Source: Lysobacterales bacterium (GTDB taxonomy: Bacteria; Pseudomonadota; Gammaproteobacteria; Xanthomonadales; SZUA-36). From it: a DNA stretch of 56,522 nt. A program made the position numbers and the translations under genes. The DNA lies in NCBI GenBank assembly GCA_028289465.1, contig JANQPM010000015.1:1-56522 (forward strand), given 5' to 3'. The notes beneath the pieces were generated by a model. The model was not told the DNA's origin. It made no database searches and saw only the letters and a list, made by a program, of their open reading frames with translations. Of the stretch, positions 23,908 through 30,736 are shown piece by piece; the stretch's first letter is position 1, and each line of letters opens with the position of its first letter.

Positions 23908-24681
23908 TTACGCGGTACCCAGCAACGGCAGGCCCAGGTGCCGCCAGAAGGCCGTAGCGGATGTTATTCCGGCCTGGCGGCCGGACGCGAGGTACTTGGC
24001 CAACAGAGTGCGCCAGCTATGATGGCGATAGGCCGTCTGATAGGGTGCGATTTCTTTCGGGTCAGCGGCCACCGACAGCATGCAACTATCGCTGACCGGC
24101 AACGTGAACGGTACGCCGAGGTCGGCATACCCGGACAATGCTGTCGCCAGCTCCGCTGTAACGGAACCGACATCCGCTGATTCCAGATACAAGACCAGTT
24201 TGTCCGACCGTCCCAGACCCTGGGCGCATGCCACCACTTTCAGGCAGGGCACTTGCAAATCCGCCGACAATTGCGCGGTCTTTCGAAAGACATCGGGCAG
24301 ATCATCGCAAGTTGGACTGACATAGATTTTCATATAGGAAGGCAAGCTCCCGGAAACCGTGTCCGGCCGCTTCCAGATAAACCAATTGGGCTGTGAGGGG
24401 TAGTCGGTAAAAAAATCATAGTCCTGCAGCGGGTCGGCCGTATCTCCCTGAAGCCAGCTCAACAGCGATTCTCCGCCGGAACCTTGCGCGGCTGGTTCCT
24501 GGCCAAAACGATACACAGCTTTGCCGGTCAGACCCGAAACAGCTCGCTTCAGGCCCAGATACTGCAACCCCAGCGAAGTCTTTCGATGCAGCGGGTGATT
24601 GGCATTGAGCGAATAAGCGTTGGCCACCTGGGCCATCCATCCGGTTGCCCGGCAAAGAATATCTAAATCATCATCCATCAT
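23908..24681 (-). CDS. HopA1-like phospho-Ser/Thr lyase (lanthipeptide dehydration)
   Basis: 257 aa from the ATG at 24681; a GTG two codons earlier (24687) is possible. The middle resembles the HopA1 family: 'SYMKIYVSPTCDDLPDVF', 'LKVVACAQGLGRSDKLVLYL' and 'GVPFTLPVSDSCMLSVAADP'. HopA1-like proteins are known as type III effectors, and in class V lanthipeptide (LxmY) and thioamitide (TvaD) pathways they act with a separate kinase to eliminate phosphate and give dehydroalanine or dehydrobutyrine. Lying 17 bp upstream of the RRE-kinase-LanC gene and just after the candidate precursor, it fits the missing lyase. The assignment is by pattern, not by alignment. Confidence 0.68.
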   Translation of the reverse strand: MMDDDLDILCRATGWMAQVANAYSLNANHPLHRKTSLGLQYLGLKRAVSGLTGKAVYRFGQEPAAQGSGGESLLSWLQGDTADPLQDYDFFTDYPSQPNWFIWKRPDTVSGSLPSYMKIYVSPTCDDLPDVFRKTAQLSADLQVPCLKVVACAQGLGRSDKLVLYLESADVGSVTAELATALSGYADLGVPFTLPVSDSCMLSVAADPKEIAPYQTAYRHHSWRTLLAKYLASGRQAGITSATAFWRHLGLPLLGTA

Positions 24682-24708
24682 TGTCACCGGAAGTTGTCAG
24701 GCTGCCCG

Positions 24709-24732
24709 CAGGCGGGCCGCAAAGCCCGCCCG
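24709..24732 (-). promoter_or_regulatory. GC-rich stem-loop between precursor and modification genes
   Basis: Within the 57-63-bp gap after the precursor stop, GGCGGGC (24711-24717) pairs with GCCCGCC (24724-24730) across a six-base loop, extended by a G-U and a C-G pair. No T-run follows on the minus strand, so it is not a full terminator. Such hairpins after RiPP precursor genes commonly stabilise the precursor message and reduce read-through into the enzyme genes. Confidence 0.5.
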
Positions 24733-24744
24733 GGGCTGAAGAAA

Positions 24745-25023
24745 TTAACCGCGTTTGGCGTATTTCTGCACCAGATCGTTGATCTCATCCCGCAGTGATG
24801 CGATCCGTTTCTCGTCCAGCGACAAACGGGTATTGAATGATTTCTTCGATAATCGCACAGAAGCGCCAACGCAGGTCAGGTTGGTGGTCGGGCCGACACA
24901 AATCCAGGATCCCCCGGTCTTGCATTCAAGCGCTCTGGCAGGACGCACTCGATCGGCGAGGTCCGCCAGTTGCTCGATTTTATCGGCTACCGTCACATTG
25001 ACGTCAATAACTCGAAAAGACAT
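24745..25023 (-). CDS. Candidate lanthipeptide precursor peptide, 92 aa
   Basis: 92 aa from an ATG with AGGGGGA at a good distance. Residues 1-33 are an acidic, helix-prone leader-like stretch ('VADKIEQLADLADRV'). Residues 34-55 hold all three Cys (C34, C42, C51) and the dehydratable T36, S39, T46, T47, T50 and S55, with GG at 37-38. Residues 66-92 are a charged, Cys-free helix ('DEKRIASLRDEINDLVQKY'), like a follower. A Cys/Ser/Thr block between leader and follower is unusual, since lanthipeptide cores are normally C-terminal. It is the first gene of the unit with the lyase and RRE-kinase-LanC genes. It might instead be a small accessory protein; no protease or exporter is nearby. Confidence 0.6.
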   Translation of the reverse strand: MSFRVIDVNVTVADKIEQLADLADRVRPARALECKTGGSWICVGPTTNLTCVGASVRLSKKSFNTRLSLDEKRIASLRDEINDLVQKYAKRG

Positions 25024-25052
25024 ATTATTCCCCCTTGGTTAAATAGGATTTC

Positions 25053-25065
25053 TGCTGAAACAGCA
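25053..25065. promoter_or_regulatory. Small palindrome in the divergent lanthipeptide/methyltransferase control region
   Basis: TGCTG-AAA-CAGCA, a perfect inverted repeat, sits 30 bases before the precursor ATG in the 233-bp region that must hold promoters for both directions. It could be an operator or a 5'-UTR hairpin. No clear -10/-35 set was identified. Confidence 0.3.
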
Positions 25066-25256
25066 ATGAGTGTACTGATGCTGACGGACTCAAACTCTCA
25101 CCCCGACCGTATTCCGACGCCTGACCACAACCCCCTGTATTCGAACAAGACCCATCCGAGGCCGTGGTATGGCCCGGCCACCGGATTCAGGCGAAACAGG
25201 AAACCATTGATGTTATCGGTTACTATCGACAGATAATGTCATCAAGGGGGCGGCGG

Positions 25257-26093
25257 ATGAACTTCGCGATCAATTTCGTACGTAATCTCTATAAACGGTT
25301 CCCCGGATTCCGGCGTATTTTCTGGCGGCTCTGGTACCAGTATTTCTCCGGAAAATACCAGGAAGATGACCTGGTATTTATGAACTACGGGTATTCGCCC
25401 ACCACAGCGGAAACACCGGTTTTGGCACTTGAAGCAGAAGACGAAAGAGAACGCCTTCCATTGCAACTTTATGATCATGTCGTGCGTCTGGCCAAGACCC
25501 GGCTTGCTCCACTGGGTGAAAAACAGATATTGGAGGTGGGCTCCGGGCGCGGCGGCGGCGCATCCTATGTTGCGCGCTATATGAAACCCGGTTCGATGAC
25601 CGGAATCGACATCTCCAGGAACAATGTTGCCTTCTGCCAAAAGCGGCATAGGGTCCCGAACCTGACATTCAAGACCGGCGACGCGGAGGATCTGCCGATG
25701 CAAGACAGCAGCATGGACGGCGTGGTCAATGTAGAATCCTCGCATTGCTATGAATCCATTCCGCGGTTCTTTTCCGAAGTCTTCCGCGTTCTCCGGCCCG
25801 GCGGCTATTTCTTTTACGCCGATGTTCGCGACCGGTCCGAACTCCCCGAATTGAAACAAACCGTAGACAGCATGCCCTTTGAGGTCATCAAGGAAGAATT
25901 CATCACCGCCAACGTTCTTCTGGCCTTGAAGCTGGACCATGACAGACGGGTCAGGATGATCGGCAAAGCGGCACCTGCCATGTTCCACAAACCGATGCAG
26001 GAATTCTCCGGCCTGGAGGGTTCACGGATATACAATGCGATGGATAGCAGGGAAACCGAATACGTCCACTATGTATTAGGAAAACCGGGCTAA
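25257..26093 (+). CDS. SAM-dependent class I methyltransferase (phthiotriol-methyltransferase-like)
   Basis: 278 aa from the ATG at 25257, chosen for its AGGGGG ribosome-binding site; in-frame starts at 25164 and 25236 lack one. The SAM-binding motif I is 'ILEVGSGRGGGASYVAR', followed by 'MTGIDISRNNVAFCQ', 'FKTGDAEDLPMQDSSMDGVVNVESSHCY' and 'VFRVLRPGGYFFYADV'. The wording is close to methyltransferases acting on long-chain polyketide or sterol-type lipids. It is transcribed divergently from the lanthipeptide genes and overlaps the convergent hydroxylase gene by four bases. It may tailor the peptide or a lipid; the substrate is unknown. Confidence 0.85.
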   Translation: MNFAINFVRNLYKRFPGFRRIFWRLWYQYFSGKYQEDDLVFMNYGYSPTTAETPVLALEAEDERERLPLQLYDHVVRLAKTRLAPLGEKQILEVGSGRGGGASYVARYMKPGSMTGIDISRNNVAFCQKRHRVPNLTFKTGDAEDLPMQDSSMDGVVNVESSHCYESIPRFFSEVFRVLRPGGYFFYADVRDRSELPELKQTVDSMPFEVIKEEFITANVLLALKLDHDRRVRMIGKAAPAMFHKPMQEFSGLEGSRIYNAMDSRETEYVHYVLGKPG

Positions 26094-26602
26094 GAATCCA
26101 CTTTTTTTTGGTTGCTTGGATCAAAATCGGTACCAAACAACTTGTCGAAGACCGAATCAACCATACCGAAGTTCTTACCAAAATGCCGGTGGTGCAGGAT
26201 ATGCAGTCTGCGCCGATGCCGGAACCAGCGGAAACGCCGCAGCGGCGAATGCCTGAGGTGAAGGTGAATATGAAACCAGTGGGTATTGAGTACCGTCATA
26301 CAGAGTCCGCCAATACCGGCCACCCAGTTGTAAGGTCTGGGGAAAATAGCAAGCACCAGGGTTAACAGGACAATAAAAGGCACTATGCTCGCGACCTTGC
26401 CGCTGTAGGCCAGCTCGGGAGTGCGGTACTTCAGGCTCAGCATATCGTTCTCCGGATAAGACCGGTGATGTCCGTAAATGTGCTTTCTAAACACCGAACC
26501 CGCCCATTTTTTATGGAAAATCCGATGAGACAGGTAGATACCGAAGCTCGAAATGAAATAGGTCAGCACCAAGGTCCCGATACATAGAACAACGGTAATC
26601 AT
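26090..26602 (-). CDS. Fatty acid hydroxylase / sterol desaturase superfamily membrane protein
   Basis: 170 aa from the ATG at 26602; a TTG start 13 codons upstream is possible. The histidine boxes of the membrane diiron superfamily are present: HRIFH near residue 25, HIYGHH near residue 41, 'HWFHIHLHLRH' near residue 107 and LHILHH near residue 133. Members hydroxylate or desaturate fatty acids, sterols or carotenoids; the short length is like the CrtZ or bacterial FA-hydroxylase type. It overlaps the convergent methyltransferase stop by four bases. Its setting beside lipid enzymes suggests chain hydroxylation, but the link is inference. Confidence 0.83.
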   Translation of the reverse strand: MITVVLCIGTLVLTYFISSFGIYLSHRIFHKKWAGSVFRKHIYGHHRSYPENDMLSLKYRTPELAYSGKVASIVPFIVLLTLVLAIFPRPYNWVAGIGGLCMTVLNTHWFHIHLHLRHSPLRRFRWFRHRRRLHILHHRHFGKNFGMVDSVFDKLFGTDFDPSNQKKVDS

Positions 26603-26857
26603 GGCTGCTGCCGCCCTTTTCCAACACGGGCAGAAAAGCAAAGATTCTGTGCGATCACGATAGGCCCCCTTTGAATCCGATCACAGCTTGCTTTCAAATA
26701 TTACTACATTAATCCGCACCCGGCACGGCGCATTTTGCAGCCGTGCGAACTGCTGCCAGCGCGGCATGGTTCTTACCAAAACAGGAATTTTGCTAGCGGC
26801 CCGGCAGAATCTGGCCCGCAAGCTTCTTCTTTAGCCTCAGTGACTTAATGTCATCTT

Positions 26858-26947
26858 GTGAAACGCTGAGTCACGCGAATCCCCCGCACCGCCGGCGCGT
26901 ATTTGGCGCAGACCCGAATCTCGATCGTGACCAGACTAGCGTTTCAC
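26858..26947. promoter_or_regulatory. Spaced 10-bp inverted repeat upstream of the DUF1538 operon
   Basis: GTGAAACGCT (26858-26867) and its exact complement AGCGTTTCAC (26938-26947) lie 70 bases apart in the 418-bp gap between 26603 and 27020, which has no gene. The second copy abuts an A/T-rich TATAAAAT at 26949, about 72 bases before the first gene. This could be a pair of regulator sites flanking a promoter. Confidence 0.4.
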
Positions 26948-27020
26948 TATAAAATTGAACCGCTTCTTCGGCTTTGAATCGTTACAGCCAAACATGAGAT
27001 TTCGTTAAGAAAATACAATC

Positions 27021-27755
27021 ATGAAAAGAAACCTGATGGCATTCTTAAAAATCACATTGGGGAGCCTGCGTGATTTAGCGCCCGTGGTCGCGGTGGTGTT
27101 GTTTTTCCAATTCGCCGTACTGCAACAACCGCTGCCCAATGCGATTGAGCTGGCAGCCGGCCTGATCCTGGTGGTACTGGGGTTGACGTTTTTTATATTC
27201 GGCCTGGAGCTCGGGCTGTTTCCGATCGGGGAGTCCATGGCCTATGCCTTTGCCCAGAAAGGCAGTCTGCTCTGGCTGTTCGTGTTTGCATTCGCGCTGG
27301 GTTTTGGTACCACCGTCGCCGAACCGGCATTGATTGCTGTCGCCAAGGAGGCGGCGACAATAGCGGCTGACGCCCAAGTCATTGCCGCCAGTGACAGCGC
27401 CAGGGACAGCTATGCTCTGGGCCTTCGGCTGACCGTGGCCTTCGCAGTCGGCCTGGCCATTATGATCGGCGTGCTGCGAATACTGAAAGGCTGGCCGATA
27501 CACCTGATGATCATCGGCGGATACATCCTGGTGGTTATCATGACGGCCTTGGCACCCAAAGAAATTATCGGCATTGCCTATGATAGCGGGGGTGTGACCA
27601 CATCGACGATTACCGTACCTCTGGTTACCGCGCTGGGTGTGGGTCTGGCATCCGCCATCAAAGGGCGTAATCCGATGATCGACGGTTTCGGCCTGATTGC
27701 ATTCGCATCGCTGACACCGATGATTTTCGTCATGGCCTACGGAATGCTGATCTGA
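27021..27755 (+). CDS. DUF1538 family membrane protein, subunit 1 (UmpA-like)
   Basis: 244 aa with about six to seven membrane helices. The family signature '[26 protein letters not shown]' lies in the C-terminal third, and '[18 protein letters not shown]' in the middle. A homologous second copy follows with a one-base overlap (TGATG), so the proteins probably form a heteromer. A two-gene DUF1538 pair (UmpAB) from a halophile was described as a Na+(Li+,K+)/H+ antiporter. The same pairing here suggests cation/proton exchange, but transport activity is inferred. PII-like and CBS genes follow in the operon. Confidence 0.87.
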   Translation: MKRNLMAFLKITLGSLRDLAPVVAVVLFFQFAVLQQPLPNAIELAAGLILVVLGLTFFIFGLELGLFPIGESMAYAFAQKGSLLWLFVFAFALGFGTTVAEPALIAVAKEAATIAADAQVIAASDSARDSYALGLRLTVAFAVGLAIMIGVLRILKGWPIHLMIIGGYILVVIMTALAPKEIIGIAYDSGGVTTSTITVPLVTALGVGLASAIKGRNPMIDGFGLIAFASLTPMIFVMAYGMLI

Positions 27756-28606
27756 TGCTGGATACCATCTCCCCTGCCGCAATCCTCGGCACCCTGGTCA
27801 GCACCGTCCGGGACGTGGTTCCGATTGCCATGGTGATATTCGGCTTTCAGTTTTTGGTGATCCGAAAGCCGATTCCCAAACTGAAGAACATACTGATCGG
27901 TTTCGTCTATGTACTGGTGGGCCTGTCAATATTTCTGCTGGGTCTGGAGAAAGCGCTGTTTCCACTCGGGCGGGTGATGGCCGAACAGCTGACAAACCCG
28001 GAGTTTATCGGCGACAGCCTGGCCGGTGCGGAACAAATCCTGATCTGGACAGACTACTACTGGGTCTACCTGTTCGCCTTTGCGATCGGATTCAGCACAA
28101 CCATTGCCGAACCCTCATTGATCGCAGTGGCAATAAAAGCCAATGAAGTCTCGGCTGGCGCGATCGGCGTCTGGGGACTTCGCCTGGCGGTTGCACTGGG
28201 CGTGGCCATTGGTATCACGCTGGGTGTATACCGGATTATTATTGGAGCGCCGATCCACTACTTCATAATCGTCGGCTATGTCGTGGTAGTCATCCAAACG
28301 CTGTTCGCGCCCAAAATGATTGTGCCGCTGGCCTACGACTCCGGCGGGGTAACCACCTCAACCGTTACGGTACCGCTGGTGGCAGCGCTGGGGCTCGGGC
28401 TGGCCGAAACGGTACCGGGCCGTAATCCTTTAATCGACGGTTTCGGCTTGATCGCTTTTGCCAGCCTGTTTCCGATGATGACCGTGATGGCCTATGCCCA
28501 GCTGGCTGAACGCATCACCGCCCGTAGACACAACGATAAGAAAACTGCTGGCCGCAACCGCAAAGCGGCGGCCGACATCAAATCAGAAAAAAAGGACACT
28601 GATTGA
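27755..28606 (+). CDS. DUF1538 family membrane protein, subunit 2 (UmpB-like)
   Basis: 283 aa, a clear homologue of the preceding protein: 'GFSTTIAEPSLIAVAIKA' and '[29 protein letters not shown]' occur at the same relative places, plus a hydrophilic Lys-rich tail of about 30 residues. The tail may be a contact site for the cytosolic PII-like or CBS partners. The start overlaps the upstream stop, indicating coupled translation. The function follows subunit 1. Confidence 0.87.
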   Translation: MLDTISPAAILGTLVSTVRDVVPIAMVIFGFQFLVIRKPIPKLKNILIGFVYVLVGLSIFLLGLEKALFPLGRVMAEQLTNPEFIGDSLAGAEQILIWTDYYWVYLFAFAIGFSTTIAEPSLIAVAIKANEVSAGAIGVWGLRLAVALGVAIGITLGVYRIIIGAPIHYFIIVGYVVVVIQTLFAPKMIVPLAYDSGGVTTSTVTVPLVAALGLGLAETVPGRNPLIDGFGLIAFASLFPMMTVMAYAQLAERITARRHNDKKTAGRNRKAAADIKSEKKDTD

Positions 28607-28625
28607 CTATTTGTAAGGTATTACT

Positions 28626-28976
28626 ATGCATTTTAAATTAATTATCGCCTTTGTAGATGATGACACTACCGATTCGGTAATGGAGGCCGCGCGCGTTGCC
28701 GGCGCAACCGGCGCGACCGTGATCAACAACGCCCGGGGCGAGGGACTGAACAGGAAGAAAACCTTTTTGGGTCTGACTCTGGATACACAGCGCGATGTGC
28801 TGCTATTTTTAGTCGAAGAACACCTAAGCAGGGGTATTCTTGAGAAGATCGCAAATGTTGGCGAGTTTGATCAGTCTCCCGGTACCGGAATCGCATTCCA
28901 GATTGATGTGGAGGACGCTCTCGGGGTTGCCCACCAGGTCTCCGAACTCGTTACCCGGATTGAGGAGGACATATGA
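28626..28976 (+). CDS. PII-like signalling protein
   Basis: 116 aa, the length of a PII-family protein. 'FKLIIAFVDDDTTDSVMEAARVAGATGATVINNARGEG' has the beta-alpha-beta start and T-loop position of PII, and 'FLVEEHLSRGILEKI' follows as helix 2. The uridylylated Tyr of classical GlnB is absent, so this is a PII-like protein sensing a nucleotide or other metabolite. It ends in an ATGA overlap with the CBS gene. Placed next to the two DUF1538 subunits, it probably gates that transporter. Confidence 0.82.
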   Translation: MHFKLIIAFVDDDTTDSVMEAARVAGATGATVINNARGEGLNRKKTFLGLTLDTQRDVLLFLVEEHLSRGILEKIANVGEFDQSPGTGIAFQIDVEDALGVAHQVSELVTRIEEDI

Positions 28977-29374
28977 GTAGTAAAACAATCGTTCGCGTTC
29001 GTGAGGTTATGACGCAGCAGTTCGTGATTCTGGACGGAATCGCTACGGTAGAAGAAGGGATTCAGGCGCTGCTGAAGAAAGACGCTCATGCAGTCATCAT
29101 CCAGCGGCGCTGCGAAGAGGACGAATACGGCATTGTGGTATTGCCGGATATCGCCCAAAAGGTGCTTAGCGTGGACAAGGCACCGGAGCGGGTCAATTTA
29201 TATGAAATTATGACCAAACCCGTATTGGCCGTCGATCCGGAATTGGATATTCGCTACTGCGCCCGCTTGTTCTACCGCTTCGGACTATCAATGGCGCCGG
29301 TGATTCAGGATAAAGAAGTACTGGGGATAGTCACCTATAACGACATTGTATTGCGTGGCCTGTTGAAACGGTGA
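28973..29374 (+). CDS. Two-CBS-domain protein
   Basis: 133 aa consisting of a CBS pair: 'VREVMTQQFVILDGIATVEEGIQALL' and 'YEIMTKPVLAVDPELDIRYCARLF' followed by 'VLGIVTYNDIVLRGLL'. CBS pairs bind adenine nucleotides and adjust partner activity. The ATG overlaps the PII-like stop and has a good TGAGGAGGA site. With the PII-like protein it would give the DUF1538 transporter two regulatory inputs. Confidence 0.88.
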   Translation: MSSKTIVRVREVMTQQFVILDGIATVEEGIQALLKKDAHAVIIQRRCEEDEYGIVVLPDIAQKVLSVDKAPERVNLYEIMTKPVLAVDPELDIRYCARLFYRFGLSMAPVIQDKEVLGIVTYNDIVLRGLLKR

Positions 29375-29380
29375 GCCGGA

Positions 29381-29397
29381 CAATATGGCGCATATTG
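29381..29397. promoter_or_regulatory. Operator-like palindrome before the SDR gene
   Basis: CAATATG-GCG-CATATTG is a perfect inverted repeat with 7-base arms, starting seven bases after the CBS stop and about 90 bases before the SDR start. There is no T-run, so a regulator site is more likely than a terminator. Confidence 0.45.
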
Positions 29398-29487
29398 AAT
29401 ATGATCCGGCACGTTCTGCCAGTGCCTAATAGATCGGCACCCCCTAAGATGTGTTTCATTGAACACCGTTAACGCAGGAGCACTGCC

Positions 29488-30555
29488 ATGACAGCAATAG
29501 ACAGCTCAGCCCCAGTCATGGTGACCGGCGCCACAGGGTATGTCGCCGGTCAGCTGGTTAAAAAATTATTGAAACAGGGTTTGACCGTTCATGCCCCGGT
29601 GCGTGACCCCGATAAACCGGAGAAACTGAAATACCTGAACGAAATTGCTGCAGCCAGTTCGGGCGAGATTAAGTATTTCAAAGCTGACCTGTTAGACGAC
29701 GGTTCTTACGACGAAGCAATGGCGGGCTGCGCGCTGGTTTTCCACACCGCGTCGCCCTTTAAGATCGATGTTAAAGACCCGCAAAGCGAGCTGATCGACC
29801 CTGCCAGGCTGGGTACGCGCAATGTGCTTCAGAGTGCCAATCGCACACCTGAGGTTAAGCGAGTCGTGCTGACCAGCAGTTGCGCGGCTATTTATGGCGA
29901 CAATGCAGATTTACGAACGACGCCTGACGGTGTGTTCACCGAGGAGACCTGGAATACCAGTTCTTCAATGACCCACAATCCGTATTCCTACTCGAAAACC
30001 GTTGCCGAAAAAGAAGCCTGGAAAATTGCCGAATCCCAGTCCCGCTGGGATATGGTGGTGGTTAATCCGACGCTGGTGATCGGCCCTGGAATCAACCCTC
30101 ACGCTACTTCCGAAAGTTTTAACCTGATCAAGCAGATGGGGGACGGCACCATGAAGACGGGCGCTCCCCGATGGGGGTTCGGTGCCGTTGATGTTCGTGA
30201 TCTGGCCGAAGCGCATTACAACGCCGGATTTACGCCAACGGCCAAAGGCAGACACATCGTTTCCGGGCACAATACCAATATGTTTGCAATGTCCCAGACC
30301 TTGCTTGAAAAATACGGCGAGGACTATCCCATTCCACGCAGGGCTCTGCCAAAATGGCTGATGTGGGTGATTGGCCCGATCGTGGACAAAAGCATCACCC
30401 GCAAAGCCATCTCGCGGAATGTCGGCCTGCCGTGGATAGGCGATAACAGCAAGAGCGTCAGAGAGCTGGGCATCAGCTACCGGCCGCTGGCAGAATCGAT
30501 GAACGATTTCTTCCAGCAGATGATAGACAGCGGCCTGGTGAAAAAAGCCGGCTAA
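29488..30555 (+). CDS. Extended SDR, NAD(P)-dependent epimerase/dehydratase or reductase
   Basis: 355 aa. The nucleotide-binding motif 'VTGATGYVAGQLVKKLL' opens the protein. 'VVLTSSCAAIYG' and the catalytic Tyr-x3-Lys in 'NPYSYSKTVAEKEAW' follow, and 'VVNPTLVIGPG' is typical of dihydroflavonol-reductase-like members. AGGAG precedes the ATG. These enzymes reduce aldehydes or ketones, or convert sugars and sterols; the substrate is not visible. It appears monocistronic. Confidence 0.88.
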   Translation: MTAIDSSAPVMVTGATGYVAGQLVKKLLKQGLTVHAPVRDPDKPEKLKYLNEIAAASSGEIKYFKADLLDDGSYDEAMAGCALVFHTASPFKIDVKDPQSELIDPARLGTRNVLQSANRTPEVKRVVLTSSCAAIYGDNADLRTTPDGVFTEETWNTSSSMTHNPYSYSKTVAEKEAWKIAESQSRWDMVVVNPTLVIGPGINPHATSESFNLIKQMGDGTMKTGAPRWGFGAVDVRDLAEAHYNAGFTPTAKGRHIVSGHNTNMFAMSQTLLEKYGEDYPIPRRALPKWLMWVIGPIVDKSITRKAISRNVGLPWIGDNSKSVRELGISYRPLAESMNDFFQQMIDSGLVKKAG

Positions 30556-30607
30556 ACCTGCTCCGCAATCGTACAAGCCGACATTAAAAAGGGGCTTTCA
30601 AGAGCAT

Positions 30608-30623
30608 CGATACGACAGTATCG
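30608..30623. promoter_or_regulatory. Palindrome in the gap before the CxxCH lipoprotein gene
   Basis: CGATAC-GACA-GTATCG, perfect arms, lies 53 bases after the SDR stop in the 181-bp gap. It could be an operator for the following gene or an RNA hairpin. Confidence 0.3.
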
Positions 30624-30736
30624 CGAATCAGCAGCTTCTGAGATGACGGTAATTTGACCTGCCGCCCTCTGTGGGAGAAATCCCGCGATTGCAACAGTAT
30701 TTTTCTAGTTGATGTCCATGTAAGGGGGGAAATCAC

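Noticed and set aside
23908..24681. Type III secretion effector, because of HopA1 similarity
   Set aside because: No secretion-system genes in the window. The gene lies between a candidate precursor and a kinase-LanC gene, where a lyase role is more consistent.
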